In this document: positions 30,609 to 40,049 of the stretch, piece by piece
How positions within the stretch are numbered: the stretch's first letter is position 1
How the letters are laid out: each line of letters opens with the position of its first letter
NCBI GenBank assembly: GCA_028223755.1
Contig: JAOIUY010000005.1
Location: forward strand, 1 to 64,000
Length of the DNA stretch: 64,000 bases
Source of the DNA: Pseudomonadales bacterium
GTDB taxonomy: Bacteria; Pseudomonadota; Gammaproteobacteria; Pseudomonadales; UBA7434
Reading direction: 5' to 3'
The notes under the pieces: model-generated
Database searches by the model: none
Seen by the model: only the letters and a program-made list of their open reading frames with translations
Told to the model about the DNA's origin: nothing
Position numbers and translations under genes: made by a program

Positions 30609-30698
30609 GGAGAGGTGGCTGAGTGGTCGAAAGCACTGGTCTTGAAAACCAGCGACGGTTTATCCCGTCCCAGGGTTCAAATCCCTGCCTCTCCGCCA
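30609..30698 (+). tRNA. tRNA-Ser (anticodon UGA)
   Basis: The acceptor arm GGAGAGG pairs with CCTCTCC, followed by G and an encoded CCA. The anticodon stem CTGGT / ACCAG has loop CTTGAAA, giving anticodon TGA (reads UCA and related codons). A long variable arm (class II tRNA) and GGTTCAAATCC in the T arm confirm the call. Length is 90 bases with CCA. Confidence 0.98.
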
Positions 30699-30703
30699 TA
30701 TAT

Positions 30704-30733
30704 AAAAAAACCCGACGCATGTCGGGTTTTTTT
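30704..30733. terminator. Bidirectional terminator between tRNA-Ser and the xylan locus
   Basis: CCCGAC / GTCGGG with a GCAT loop, flanked by seven A and seven T, so it can end both the tRNA-Ser transcript (plus) and the esterase transcript (minus, stop at 30764). It marks the border between housekeeping genes and the carbohydrate locus. Confidence 0.92.
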
Positions 30734-30763
30734 ATGGGCTATATCTTTATATTTAATAACAAG

Positions 30764-31615
30764 CTAATTCAAATAGCCCAATCTGGTTAAGAAAGCCTCT
30801 AACTTTGATAGCGTATCTAAATACCACTGGCCACCATTGCGACCTCGATTAAAAAATCCATGCCCCGCCTCTTCATAGGCATGCAACTCGCAGTAACCGT
30901 TTAAACTCAAAACCTTATCACAATAAGCCGATGCTGAAGAAAATGGCACGATATCGTCTTGGTTACCATGAACGATAAATGTTGGTACCGACTCATCGAC
31001 TAACTGCTGGTAAGGCGACAGTGCATTGGCAACACGAGGATACTTACCGGCCAGTGCAGGATTAAATAATGCCACCGCATTAGGCTTACTACTAACAGCC
31101 GATGCCGTATCAAACTCTGCAACCGTTGCCGTTGCAGCAGCCAGATAACCGCCGGCAGAGCCACCCGCAGAGACCACTCTATCTGGATCCAAATTCAACA
31201 CTTGCGCATTCTCTCTAAGCCAACGAACAGCCGACTGCGCATCAGCAATCGCCTCAGAGGGCCCTGTGTTGTGGCGTAACAGGACGCGATAATCAGCCAC
31301 CACCGCTAACATGCCCTGCTTACCTAAAGCTTTTGCCTGCGAAACAAACTGCATCACCTTTCCGGTTCTCAATGCACCGCCAAAGAAAAAAACAATCGCC
31401 GGTTTGGGCTCACTCGAAGCCGTCTGTGTACCGAACACATGCAATCTAAGATTAATATCATCAATAACCTTATAAGTGTAACTCTCACTACCTGGCAAAA
31501 AATCAGGATTATCAGGAATACGCTTATCATCAGCTACCGCTGCATTGGCAATGATAGGTACAAAGCTTATCAAGCTAAATAAAAGTGTTACTACAGCCGT
31601 TATCTTTAATCGCAT
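30764..31615 (-). CDS. Secreted alpha/beta-hydrolase esterase (acetyl-xylan-esterase-like)
   Basis: A 283-residue hydrolase with a signal peptide (cleavage near IIANAAVADD). The oxyanion region is FFFGGALRTG in place of the common HGGG. The nucleophile is in SAGGSAGGYLA, Asp in HGNQDDIVP and His in EAGHGFF. This pattern fits the BD-FAE/hormone-sensitive-lipase-like esterases that accompany polysaccharide loci and remove acetyl or feruloyl groups. It lies 31 bases after the sugar transporter in the same direction, probably one operon. Acetyl removal from xylan is inferred from the setting. Confidence 0.8.
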   Translation of the reverse strand: MRLKITAVVTLLFSLISFVPIIANAAVADDKRIPDNPDFLPGSESYTYKVIDDINLRLHVFGTQTASSEPKPAIVFFFGGALRTGKVMQFVSQAKALGKQGMLAVVADYRVLLRHNTGPSEAIADAQSAVRWLRENAQVLNLDPDRVVSAGGSAGGYLAAATATVAEFDTASAVSSKPNAVALFNPALAGKYPRVANALSPYQQLVDESVPTFIVHGNQDDIVPFSSASAYCDKVLSLNGYCELHAYEEAGHGFFNRGRNGGQWYLDTLSKLEAFLTRLGYLN

Positions 31616-31646
31616 TTCACATCACCAATGTATTTAAAATAATTAA

Positions 31647-33053
31647 TTAACCTTGCATGTTCTCTAACTCTATACCGTTAGTTTCATGGACAAAGATAAA
31701 AATGAAAATTGCCGAAATAGCCGCACTCAGTGCATAAAAACCGTAAGCACCGGCAAGTCCAACGCCTGCCAATAAAATTGGAAACGTCATAGTAATTGCA
31801 AAATTCGCACTCCACTGAAACAAGCCACTCACCGCAAGCCCAGAGCCACGAATCTGATTAGGGAACATCTCTCCCAACATCACCCACATTACTGGGCCCC
31901 ACGACATATTAAAAATAAATACATAAGCATTAGCAGCAATCAGTGCAAGTGGCCCCCACTCTCCGGCATCTAGTTTTCCATCGAGACCTACATCGGCGTT
32001 CATAAATGCGACGACCATTAAACCCAGCGCAATCGCCATGCCCACTGAGCCCCATTGCAATAATGGTTTTCTGCCAATTTTATCAACTAAAAGTACCGTC
32101 ACAATACAGGCAGCAATACTCACAGCACCACTAATAATATTAATTAACAAGGCATCAGATTCTGAAAATCCAACCGCTTGCCAAAGTACAGCGCCATAAT
32201 AAAAGACAACATTAATACCGACTAACTGCTGAAACACAGCGAGACCAATACCGATCCAGACAATTTTTCTTACTCGACCCGAAGATTGATCCATAAGGTC
32301 TGATAATTTCGGTGCGTGATTATCGTTAGCAGTAGAGGCTTTTATTTCACTGGCTTTTTCAGCACCCGCCACTGGGCCGTAAAGCTTAGTCAACACTTGT
32401 TGACCGGCTTCATCTTTGCCAGAGGCAATTAAAAAACGTGGGCTTTCAGGAATAAAAAATAGTGCAATTAAAAATAAAGATGCAGGTAATAACTCAATCC
32501 AAAACATCCAACGCCAAGCTTCAAAACCCATCCACAGTTCAGCTGTAGATAGCCCCGCCAAGTCAGCCAATAAATAGTTACTGACAAAGGCCATAAATAA
32601 ACCGCTAATAATCGCAACCTGCTGGATCGTAGTTAGCCTTCCGCGATAACGTGCCGGCGCTACTTCACTGATATAGGCTGGCGACATCACCGATGCAGCA
32701 CCAACGGCTAATCCGCCAATAATACGATATAGAACAAACTCAACAGATCCGCTAGCAACACCCGAACCCCATGCGCTAACAATAAAAAATAATGCCGAAC
32801 AAATAAGCATATTGCGACGACCAAAACGATCCGCTAAACGACCCGCAAAAAAAGCACCTGCCGCGCAACCCAACAACATACTCGCCACGTTAAAACCAGT
32901 AGCGACACTGTCAGAATCGAATGCTAATTGCAGCCCATCAATAGTGCCATTAATAACACCACTATCGAAACCGAATAAAAAACCACCGATGGTGGCAACG
33001 ATACTAATTAAAATAATAAAAAATGTATTATCGTCGTTCGCTTGTGTCGTCAA
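31647..33053 (-). CDS. Sugar porter (MFS, SP family), XylE-like
   Basis: Proton-coupled sugar symporter with about 12 membrane helices in 468 residues. Family motifs are present: GFLFGFDSGVINGT in helix 1, GRLADRFGRRN between helices 2 and 3, PESPRFLI before the central loop, and FQQLVGINVVFYYG in helix 7. The start is TTG with AGAGG eight bases before it. Neighbouring xylanase and xylose catabolic genes suggest D-xylose or a short xyloside as the substrate; other sugars cannot be excluded. No operator of the type seen elsewhere in the locus lies upstream (33054-33193). Confidence 0.88.
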   Translation of the reverse strand: MTTQANDDNTFFIILISIVATIGGFLFGFDSGVINGTIDGLQLAFDSDSVATGFNVASMLLGCAAGAFFAGRLADRFGRRNMLICSALFFIVSAWGSGVASGSVEFVLYRIIGGLAVGAASVMSPAYISEVAPARYRGRLTTIQQVAIISGLFMAFVSNYLLADLAGLSTAELWMGFEAWRWMFWIELLPASLFLIALFFIPESPRFLIASGKDEAGQQVLTKLYGPVAGAEKASEIKASTANDNHAPKLSDLMDQSSGRVRKIVWIGIGLAVFQQLVGINVVFYYGAVLWQAVGFSESDALLINIISGAVSIAACIVTVLLVDKIGRKPLLQWGSVGMAIALGLMVVAFMNADVGLDGKLDAGEWGPLALIAANAYVFIFNMSWGPVMWVMLGEMFPNQIRGSGLAVSGLFQWSANFAITMTFPILLAGVGLAGAYGFYALSAAISAIFIFIFVHETNGIELENMQG

Positions 33054-33193
33054 GACGCATTCCTCTTAATTGTTATTGGGTAAATAGATGAAATTAAAAT
33101 TATAAAAATACTGTCGCTATAGTATAAACCGAACGACTTATTCTCGCAGGGAAACCAAGATATAAATCTAACAAAAGCTTACTGTCTTATATA

Positions 33194-35545
33194 CTAAACG
33201 ATAGTTTGTTTGCGCTGAGCTCCCCAAGCACCCAAACCTAACATCGACAAACCCAACAACAATAGACCTAAGCCGCCCATCGCCGGTACACGAACAGCTT
33301 CATCACAAACATCACCAATAGCGTTGTTATCGTTATCCGCTTGATTACTATTAGCAAGCGTCGGACAATTGTCGACAGAATTATCGACTAAATCACCATC
33401 GACATCACCCGTCTCTTGATAGCAAACAAAAATATCAGCACCCCAAGGAGGATCCAAAATACAGACAGTTCCACCACTAGCCTCTGATCTTAAATCATCA
33501 TATGGATAATCATCACAAGCATCACCTACACTATCATTATCGCTGTTAGCTTGATCAATATTAGATACGTTAGGGCAGTTATCAATATTGTTATTAATCG
33601 TATCGTCATCGTTATCAATCACGGCAATTTGAAGTGTCAAAGTCTCGTTTAAAAAACTGACTGGCGCTGAACCTTGAGTGACGATTGAAAAATCATCAAT
33701 ATAATATTCTTTATCTGAGTTAGGGCTTGATGGCCCCTTAATGTAAACAAAAATATCAGTGCCTGAAGTGTTATCCACGTTTGAGTGCGTGTAATTACCA
33801 CTTAACTGAACCCAATCTTGATTGGATGCCGTCACTGCGGTCGATACGTTAGTGTATACCGGCGACCCGCCAATAAAACTTTTAATAACGATCTGAGAAG
33901 TGCCCGAAACATTTTCACTTAATTTAACCCAAACAGAAAAGGTATAGCTCTGCCCTACTGTTAGCAAATCATCTAGAATCAATCTTGGACTAGAATAATT
34001 AAATGAACGATCACTAATAAACAAACTGCTAGTACCTGACTTCGACTCGGCGCTGGACAGACTCACCGTCGAACCAAAAGAATACCAATCATTAAATCCG
34101 TCTTCAAAACTGGTTGCTGAGACCGCATCGAGAGTAGCAGGGATCACTTGGTAATCGTTAAATGCGGTACTTACACCATCAGCTGTTACCGTAAAATCAT
34201 AAAGACCATTAAATACGCCATCGGGCGCATCCCACTCCCCGTTACTGTTAAGCGTTTGCCCCGTCAGCTGCGTCATCCATTGCCCCTTCACTAAATCAAA
34301 CCAAGGTGCTGCCTCTGCCTTAACGTTCCAACTCGCATCATACAAAGGCGCATTACCACGCCAATGGCCGGGATCCCAAAATCCCCACATAATAAAACCA
34401 TCGATATTGGCATTCTCGAATGAGACTTCTAAAAAATCTTGAAACATCTGCTGCTGCTGTGCTGGCGTTAGCTGAGACTCATCGTCGCGCGAATCGAATT
34501 CTGTTATTTCAATACTCAAGCCTGTCTCGGCGAGAATATTGATTCGACGATTGATATCCGCTTTAGAAATATCAGTGCGCGAGATATGCGCTTGCACACC
34601 AATTTGATCGATAGGTGCGCCGGCGGCTAAAAGCGTATTAACAAAATCACGGTATTCAATAACTTCATTATCATTCGGCGCATTGACTATGCCGAATTCA
34701 TTAATCGAAAAAGTGCTATTAGGTCGAATTGCTTTAGCACGAATAAAAAAATCGGCCAACATAGCAGCTTCGTTAGGATAAATACCAGCACCAGTAAAAA
34801 CAGTCGCAAAGTAATCATTGTGGATAGGCTCGTTCAATATTTTCCATTCAGAGATGGTTGGCCCGACACCCGTATCACTAAAGCGGCGAAGAACACCCGC
34901 CTCACTTAAGCGGTCGTTAATCACTGCCGAATAAAAAACACTGGGATCCGGCGATGCTTCAGGACGAAACTCTTCAGGTGTCGGCCATCGGTCACGCGGC
35001 CAGACCACCGATGCACCTGTCACCCCCAAACCATTCGACTGCGCCAAAGCAATAACAGAATCGGGAATAGCAGGACCATTAGTATTGTATTGCGTCCACT
35101 GCAAACCTATAGTCGGCACAATATGATTAAAATTATCCCAAATAGCTTGGCGGTAATTGACGGTATCGGTCCAAGTTGGGATATATCTTTCAGCTTGGGT
35201 ACTTGGTAAATGCGTGCCTTGATTCACTGACACCGTTGTTAAGTCTGGCAACAGACCTCTCTTTTGCGTATCAGACATCGCATTAAATTCAGCTTCAGTA
35301 ACAGCAACCAAGCGATCACGTATTTGCGTACCAAATTTAAAAGCATGCTCTTTCATCTGAACATCAACGATAGCCTCAGGCACTGGATTGCCATTAGTAT
35401 CGACGACACGAATACTCAGCGCGGACTTACGATGTGAGAGATCTTGTGCGAATAACTCAATACTCAGCGACGCAGCTGTAAAAAAAATCACAACACGTAA
35501 GCCGTATAAAAACCCCTGTCCTTTATTTATCATAGTGAAACCCAT
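33194..35545 (-). CDS. Secreted GH10 endo-xylanase with binding module, TSP3 repeats and C-terminal sorting tail
   Basis: A 783-residue modular enzyme. A signal peptide is followed by the GH10 barrel (about 75-425) with acid/base Glu239 in ILNEPIHND and nucleophile Glu349 in IEITEFD. GVQAHISR and MWGFWDPGHW are also typical. Residues 474-632 form a CBM4/9/22-like jelly-roll (SATSFEDGF ... YIDDFSIV), almost a copy of one in the protein encoded at 41191-43737. Thrombospondin type 3 calcium repeats with DNCP motifs occupy about 644-748. The last 33 residues (VRVPAMGGLG ... QRK) form a sorting tail with a membrane helix. It starts five bases after the esterase gene, so it is co-transcribed. Confidence 0.9.
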   Translation of the reverse strand: MGFTMINKGQGFLYGLRVVIFFTAASLSIELFAQDLSHRKSALSIRVVDTNGNPVPEAIVDVQMKEHAFKFGTQIRDRLVAVTEAEFNAMSDTQKRGLLPDLTTVSVNQGTHLPSTQAERYIPTWTDTVNYRQAIWDNFNHIVPTIGLQWTQYNTNGPAIPDSVIALAQSNGLGVTGASVVWPRDRWPTPEEFRPEASPDPSVFYSAVINDRLSEAGVLRRFSDTGVGPTISEWKILNEPIHNDYFATVFTGAGIYPNEAAMLADFFIRAKAIRPNSTFSINEFGIVNAPNDNEVIEYRDFVNTLLAAGAPIDQIGVQAHISRTDISKADINRRINILAETGLSIEITEFDSRDDESQLTPAQQQQMFQDFLEVSFENANIDGFIMWGFWDPGHWRGNAPLYDASWNVKAEAAPWFDLVKGQWMTQLTGQTLNSNGEWDAPDGVFNGLYDFTVTADGVSTAFNDYQVIPATLDAVSATSFEDGFNDWYSFGSTVSLSSAESKSGTSSLFISDRSFNYSSPRLILDDLLTVGQSYTFSVWVKLSENVSGTSQIVIKSFIGGSPVYTNVSTAVTASNQDWVQLSGNYTHSNVDNTSGTDIFVYIKGPSSPNSDKEYYIDDFSIVTQGSAPVSFLNETLTLQIAVIDNDDDTINNNIDNCPNVSNIDQANSDNDSVGDACDDYPYDDLRSEASGGTVCILDPPWGADIFVCYQETGDVDGDLVDNSVDNCPTLANSNQADNDNNAIGDVCDEAVRVPAMGGLGLLLLGLSMLGLGAWGAQRKQTIV
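33650..34126 (-). repeat. CBM4/9/22-like module, copy 1 (in the GH10 enzyme)
   Basis: Encodes residues about 474-632 of the xylanase. Aligned by eye, it matches the module at 41812-42264 over its whole length, with shared runs such as FNYSSPR, FSVWVKL, FVYIKGP and YIDDF. The two copies lie in unrelated proteins, so the module has been duplicated or exchanged within the locus. Confidence 0.75.
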
Positions 35546-35550
35546 TAAAA

Positions 35551-37053
35551 TTATTTCCGTTTAATTTGTTGCATACCAAGACTCAACATCACTAAAGCCA
35601 ATGCAGGTAATCCCAAACTGCCTAAAACAGGAACACGTTCAGCTTCATCTATTTGCGAGACTGCCGTTTCTTCTGCTTTAAAAAATGTCCAAATCTCATC
35701 ATAAAGATCAAAGCCGCCGCCCAAATTCATTGAATGAGTAGCACCTTCTACCGCATGGTATCGAACCTGCCGATTTTCATCGCAGTCAGCAAAGGTATAA
35801 GCCTGTACCGTCAAGCTACCCCACTGCTGCGTGTTCGAATTAGCCGTTGGTGAGCAATTAAAATTCTCAGCCCAATTATCAGCACTGGCCTGTGCTGATA
35901 AAAAAGTAGCACCAATAAAGCCAACGTAACCGCCTTCAATTGGAATCACAGTATCAGCATCACCGTTGACTTGAAAAACTGATACTGGCGCGGGGGCATC
36001 AATAGCGCCAAGAAAATCTAATTGTTGACTAACGATCGGACCAATACCACTAAGTAAGCCTGTTTCTTTAGCCAATCTATTCGACATGCCCGCGCCGTTA
36101 GATCGACCAATGGCGAAAACTTTACTCTGGTCAAAAAGTGGATCGCCGTTAAAGCTATTCAACATTAACTGAAAAAATTCGATATCATCCGCAGCGGACT
36201 CGCCGCTAACATTCCATCGATTGTTATAGCCCGAAGGAAACACACCAATAAATTCATCGCGATCAATTAAAGTTTCTAACGGCGGATTGAGCATATTCAA
36301 ACCCTGACCACCTGCACCGTGAAAAAAGAACACTATAGGATAGCTACTTTGACTCCGCGTTTGCGGGTATCTAACCCAATACTCACGCTGCACTGTCTGC
36401 CCTGCTATCACTTGATTCACTGTGCGAGCTTGCAACGTTGTAACAGAGGGAGTTGTAGCGCCCAAGTCAACACTTAAGCCGATAACGCGATAATCAGAAC
36501 TGCTCACTGTGCCATTGGTGTCTTTGTTGCTCGGCGTCAATGAAAAGCTAGTGGCTAATTCGCTAGCCCAGTTAGCAGCGGTTGCATTGTTTGAATCAAT
36601 CAGAATCGCCGATGCATTATCAGCACCTCGCGCACCGCCATTTAATTCATAGCTTGTATTATTAATGCTTAGCGTTGCCGTTTCGTTAGAAAATAAATGT
36701 GCACTAAAAGCCGTTTTAAAACCTATATTACTAAACTCAACCGCGCCTGAACTATCGGACAATGAAAAATGTAATGTTTCATCGCCGGTTATTAGCCATG
36801 TCGAACTATTATCAGATTTAACACCAAGCCCCATATCTGTCTGCTTAGCGACTAAAGCATTAGCACTACTCGATACACTCGAAGGCGCTACTGTTAAAGA
36901 ATAATCACCCGAAGTAAAGGTTAAAGACGATTGTCCGTATTGGCTAGAGGCTGGCTCAAAATCAAAATTGAGTGTTTGTGCAAAGTTGAATTTAGAAACC
37001 GCTGCAACAAATACCAGTAACAATAATTTTTTATATTTTAACAACGTTATCAT
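35551..37053 (-). CDS. Secreted CE1-like esterase fused to a new N-terminal domain, with sorting tail
   Basis: A 500-residue protein. A signal peptide (to about 25) is followed by an unrecognised domain at 28-198 that also occurs in the proteins encoded at 37183-39801 and 40050-40781. Residues 215-460 form an esterase of the PHB-depolymerase/feruloyl-esterase type: FFFHGAGGQG, nucleophile Ser318 in GRSNGAGM, Asp367 in NGDADTVIP and His440 in EGATHSM. The tail (about 472-500, ERVPVLGSLG ... KRK) resembles those of its neighbours. Release of ferulate or acetate from xylan side chains is inferred. AGGT sits five bases before the ATG. Confidence 0.82.
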   Translation of the reverse strand: MITLLKYKKLLLLVFVAAVSKFNFAQTLNFDFEPASSQYGQSSLTFTSGDYSLTVAPSSVSSSANALVAKQTDMGLGVKSDNSSTWLITGDETLHFSLSDSSGAVEFSNIGFKTAFSAHLFSNETATLSINNTSYELNGGARGADNASAILIDSNNATAANWASELATSFSLTPSNKDTNGTVSSSDYRVIGLSVDLGATTPSVTTLQARTVNQVIAGQTVQREYWVRYPQTRSQSSYPIVFFFHGAGGQGLNMLNPPLETLIDRDEFIGVFPSGYNNRWNVSGESAADDIEFFQLMLNSFNGDPLFDQSKVFAIGRSNGAGMSNRLAKETGLLSGIGPIVSQQLDFLGAIDAPAPVSVFQVNGDADTVIPIEGGYVGFIGATFLSAQASADNWAENFNCSPTANSNTQQWGSLTVQAYTFADCDENRQVRYHAVEGATHSMNLGGGFDLYDEIWTFFKAEETAVSQIDEAERVPVLGSLGLPALALVMLSLGMQQIKRK

Positions 37054-37136
37054 CGTTACCTCTTACAACTTTTATTTATTAAAATAATAAAAGAGGCTAG
37101 CCATTAAATGATTTTAGTACTTTCTTAAAAAAGAAT

Positions 37137-37166
37137 AAAAAAAGCCGCAGCAAAGGCCACGGCTTT
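37137..37166 (-). terminator. Terminator or attenuator after the three-domain protein gene
   Basis: AAAGCCG / CGGCTTT stem with a 12-base loop, followed on the minus strand by a T-run. It separates the large binding protein gene from the downstream esterase-xylanase pair and could give unequal expression within one operon. Confidence 0.7.
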
Positions 37167-37182
37167 CTCTAGTCGAAGGCGA

Positions 37183-39801
37183 TTACTTTCTTCTTACCCG
37201 AAGTACGCCTAAGCCCAACATCGACAGTCCTAAGGCCAACATTCCTAGACCGCCAACCATTGGCACCTGTACTGGCTCACCACCACCGCCACTTTCTAGT
37301 AATACTAGAGCGGCTGCTGCAGCTGCTTCACCATCAGTTGGATCATAAGGGTCAAATGCTGGGTCAGCACCTGCCGCGTTTAACGCAAGCTCGATATCAT
37401 TGCGAACGCCATCACCATCAATATCTGGGTCACAAACGTCACCAACGTTATCACCATCCAAGTTTTCTTGGTTAGGGTTAGCGTCAGCTGGACAGTTGTC
37501 CGTATCATCAACCAAGCCATCGCCATCAACATCGGTCGCTACCAAGTTAACCGCAGCTCTTAAACTAAGTACTCGGTAATCTGACGCGCTTGTCGTTGTG
37601 GTCTCATCTTCATTGATAACCGTTTTAACACCTGGCAATAAAGTAAAGCTTGTTGCTGATTGATTAGCCCAGCTTGCGCCCGTCGCTAACAATGCTAAAT
37701 CACCATTGAGATAAGGCGCATCAGAATTAACAACACCTGCAGCTTCGTTACCTTGCACACCATCAGCAAGACCACGATCTGCACCAGTCATGCCATAGTT
37801 AATGCCGTTTAAAGTTACCGTAGCCGTCTCATTGGCAAACATGTGCGCAGAGTATGCCGTCTGGAAACGAATGTTTTTCATTGGAACGGGACCGTTAATG
37901 TCAGTCAACGCAAAGTTTAATTTTTCGTTGCCCGTTATTAACCAGCTGGTATCACCGCCGGCAGCATCCTTAACACCCAAACCTGTTGGAATGCCGGTTT
38001 TCATTACACCGCCCTGTTCCGTATAAGTGGTTGTATCAGCGCCCTGTTTTGCAACAAGAGAAGCAACACCATCAGTCGATGCAGTCACTGTTAGCGTGTA
38101 ATCACCCGAAGCAAATGTCAGAGAGCTTTGACCAAAGACATTACCACCATTCGGTAGGTTTGCATCGAATTCAGGAGCAAAATCAAACTGAAGCTGTACT
38201 AAACCATCACCATCTGGATCAGCATCACAGGCATCACCTTGGCCATCACCATCTGCATCGGCTTGGTTAGCATTAGCAACAGCCGGACAGTTATCATCAT
38301 TATTATTTATGCCATCAGCATCTGGATCTTGAACCACAACAATCGACAGACTAGCTAGCTTGTAGGCCGTAATCGTATCCGTTGAAGCTGTTGGAGGGGT
38401 ATAGGCGACAGCAGCAGCCAATGAGAAGTTTGAAGCTAATTCACTACCCCAACCGGTTGCGCTTGCACCCCCACCGACATAAGTTTCATCAATAACAGGC
38501 CATGAAGAAGGATCAGTTACCGTACCGCGGTTACCAAAAGAGTAACCTTTAACAATATACGAATTCCCATTAACAACAAGATTCATACGTTCATTTTGCG
38601 CCATATAATCCGATGCTGGCGTCTGAAAGCCAATACCAGAAAACGGAATAGCATTCCCTGCCGCATTCGTTAAACTAAAATGAAAAGTCTCATCTTGCGC
38701 TGTTTCTGGCACAAGGTTAAGCCCGGTGGTTGAGTCGTAGGCTAATGCTCTTACACTCATATCTCCGTCACCATCATTGATGCCTAAGCCCTGAGGTGCA
38801 TTGCTAGAAGTCACTCTAGCTAAAGCCGCAGTACCTATTGAAGGATTACTCGTCGAAGAACCTCGAACCGTTAAGATGTAGTCACCAGAAGGCGAAGTAA
38901 ATGTTAACGAGTCTTGCCCAAAAATACTGCCGTTGTACTGCAAGCTAGGATCATAGGCAGGGCCGAACTGGAAAGTAATGTTAGCTGTACCATCACCATT
39001 CACATCATCATCACACGGATCACCAAGACCATCTGAGTCAGTATCCGTCTGAATAGCGCTAGCTAGATTCGGGCAGGTATCTACGTCGTTATTAAAGCCG
39101 TCACCATCAGCATCGGCATCAACATCAATAATTAATGATGCCACTCGAACACTGGTAACCGTTGATTCTGTTGCAGCAGGAGGCGTAAAACCTTCAACTG
39201 CCGTCAAAGAAAAATTAGACGATAATTCGCTAGCCCAACCGGTTGCGTTTGTACCACCACCGACATAAGTTTCATCAATCACAGGCCATGATGATGGATC
39301 ACTTGGAGTACCTTGGCTTGGAAAAGAGTAACCTTTAACAACGTATGAATTTCCATTAACAACGAGACTCATACGCTCATTCGTTAACATGGCGCTTGAT
39401 GATGGCGCCTGAAAGCTGATTGCAGAAAAGGGTACTGGCGCACCAGCAGCATTAGTTAAGGCAAAATTGAGGCCTTCACCTTCGGTGATATCGAGAACAG
39501 GGTCTACATCACCAAATGTCGAAACGCCGATACCTTTTAATAAAGAATCGCCATCAGCATTCGTAGAAAGCTGTTTAGCTAAACGAATATCACCGCCAGC
39601 AGTAGAGGAACCGGTAACTGTTAGTGTATAGGTAATACCTGAGCCAGAAGTTGCTGAGTAAGTAAGAGAAGTTTGGCCAAATGCATTGTCGGCTGCATCA
39701 GTTGGACTAAAACTAAAATTAACAGCTTCTGCATTAACATAAGATGCTGTACAAATTGCCAAGAATAGAGCCGGCGCTTGGATATGCTTAGAAAAAATCA
39801 T
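37183..39801 (-). CDS. Secreted protein with three copies of a new domain, TSP3 repeats and sorting tail
   Basis: An 872-residue secreted protein of unknown function. A signal peptide (to about 25) is followed by three copies of a roughly 200-residue domain (27-226, 274-489, 535-753), each followed by thrombospondin type 3 calcium repeats (for example [18 protein letters not shown]). The tail at 845-872 (VPMVGGLG ... RVRRK) has a Gly-rich membrane helix and basic end. Copies share FGQ(S/D)SLTF, a T(G)NE.L.F.L pattern, NE(R/T), NG.(S)Y, W..(E/Q)...(N/S)F and a final beta-strand. No catalytic motif is evident; a binding or adhesion role for the polysaccharide is inferred. GGGGA precedes the ATG. 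Confidence 0.75.
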   Translation of the reverse strand: MIFSKHIQAPALFLAICTASYVNAEAVNFSFSPTDAADNAFGQTSLTYSATSGSGITYTLTVTGSSTAGGDIRLAKQLSTNADGDSLLKGIGVSTFGDVDPVLDITEGEGLNFALTNAAGAPVPFSAISFQAPSSSAMLTNERMSLVVNGNSYVVKGYSFPSQGTPSDPSSWPVIDETYVGGGTNATGWASELSSNFSLTAVEGFTPPAATESTVTSVRVASLIIDVDADADGDGFNNDVDTCPNLASAIQTDTDSDGLGDPCDDDVNGDGTANITFQFGPAYDPSLQYNGSIFGQDSLTFTSPSGDYILTVRGSSTSNPSIGTAALARVTSSNAPQGLGINDGDGDMSVRALAYDSTTGLNLVPETAQDETFHFSLTNAAGNAIPFSGIGFQTPASDYMAQNERMNLVVNGNSYIVKGYSFGNRGTVTDPSSWPVIDETYVGGGASATGWGSELASNFSLAAAVAYTPPTASTDTITAYKLASLSIVVVQDPDADGINNNDDNCPAVANANQADADGDGQGDACDADPDGDGLVQLQFDFAPEFDANLPNGGNVFGQSSLTFASGDYTLTVTASTDGVASLVAKQGADTTTYTEQGGVMKTGIPTGLGVKDAAGGDTSWLITGNEKLNFALTDINGPVPMKNIRFQTAYSAHMFANETATVTLNGINYGMTGADRGLADGVQGNEAAGVVNSDAPYLNGDLALLATGASWANQSATSFTLLPGVKTVINEDETTTTSASDYRVLSLRAAVNLVATDVDGDGLVDDTDNCPADANPNQENLDGDNVGDVCDPDIDGDGVRNDIELALNAAGADPAFDPYDPTDGEAAAAAALVLLESGGGGEPVQVPMVGGLGMLALGLSMLGLGVLRVRRK
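37543..39723 (-). repeat. Three tandem copies of the new ~200-residue domain
   Basis: Copies lie at about 39124-39723, 38335-38982 and 37543-38199. Copies 1 and 2 are most alike, sharing for example [20 protein letters not shown] and ATGW. Copy 3 is closer to the single copy in the neighbouring esterase (LITG.E.L.F.L.D, SAH.F.NETAT). The order suggests an old duplication followed by a recent one. Confidence 0.8.
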
Positions 39802-39903
39802 TATGTTCCCCTATATTTTCCTGCTTTTTAATTTTCTTATTCTTTGATTACAGCACAGCAAACGGAGAATGGTATGTTCGCAGGGCGTAGAAAGGTGGCG
39901 CGA

Positions 39904-39938
39904 TGTATCAAGCATCATGAGTGACACATACTGTTACA
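39904..39938. promoter_or_regulatory. Three-half-site operator upstream of the 37183-39801 gene
   Basis: TGTATCA (39904), TGACACA (39922) and TGTTACA (39932): starts are 18 and 10 bases apart, the same geometry as at 47042 and 50328. The single half-site lies nearest the gene, 103 bases from its ATG. Confidence 0.7.
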
Positions 39939-40012
39939 AAAATTAAATCTTATTATCAGACCAATAACCAAACAAAATCGCTTGATCTATCTGTTTTTAA
40001 CTTCACTTAAAG

Positions 40013-40038
40013 AAAAAAACCCCTCTTACTAAGAGGGG
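40013..40038 (-). terminator. Rho-independent terminator after the 40050-40781 gene
   Basis: CCCCTCTT / AAGAGGGG stem (8 bp, 3-base loop) flanked by an A-run that reads as seven T on the minus strand, 12 bases after the stop codon. Confidence 0.92.
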
Positions 40039-40049
40039 TTTTTAATCAA

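Noticed and set aside
36665-38270. Several plus-strand frames of 70-94 codons, some His-rich, opposite the binding-protein and esterase genes
   Set aside because: They are read opposite the calcium-repeat and new-domain coding sequence; GAT-rich codons read backwards give His and Ile runs.
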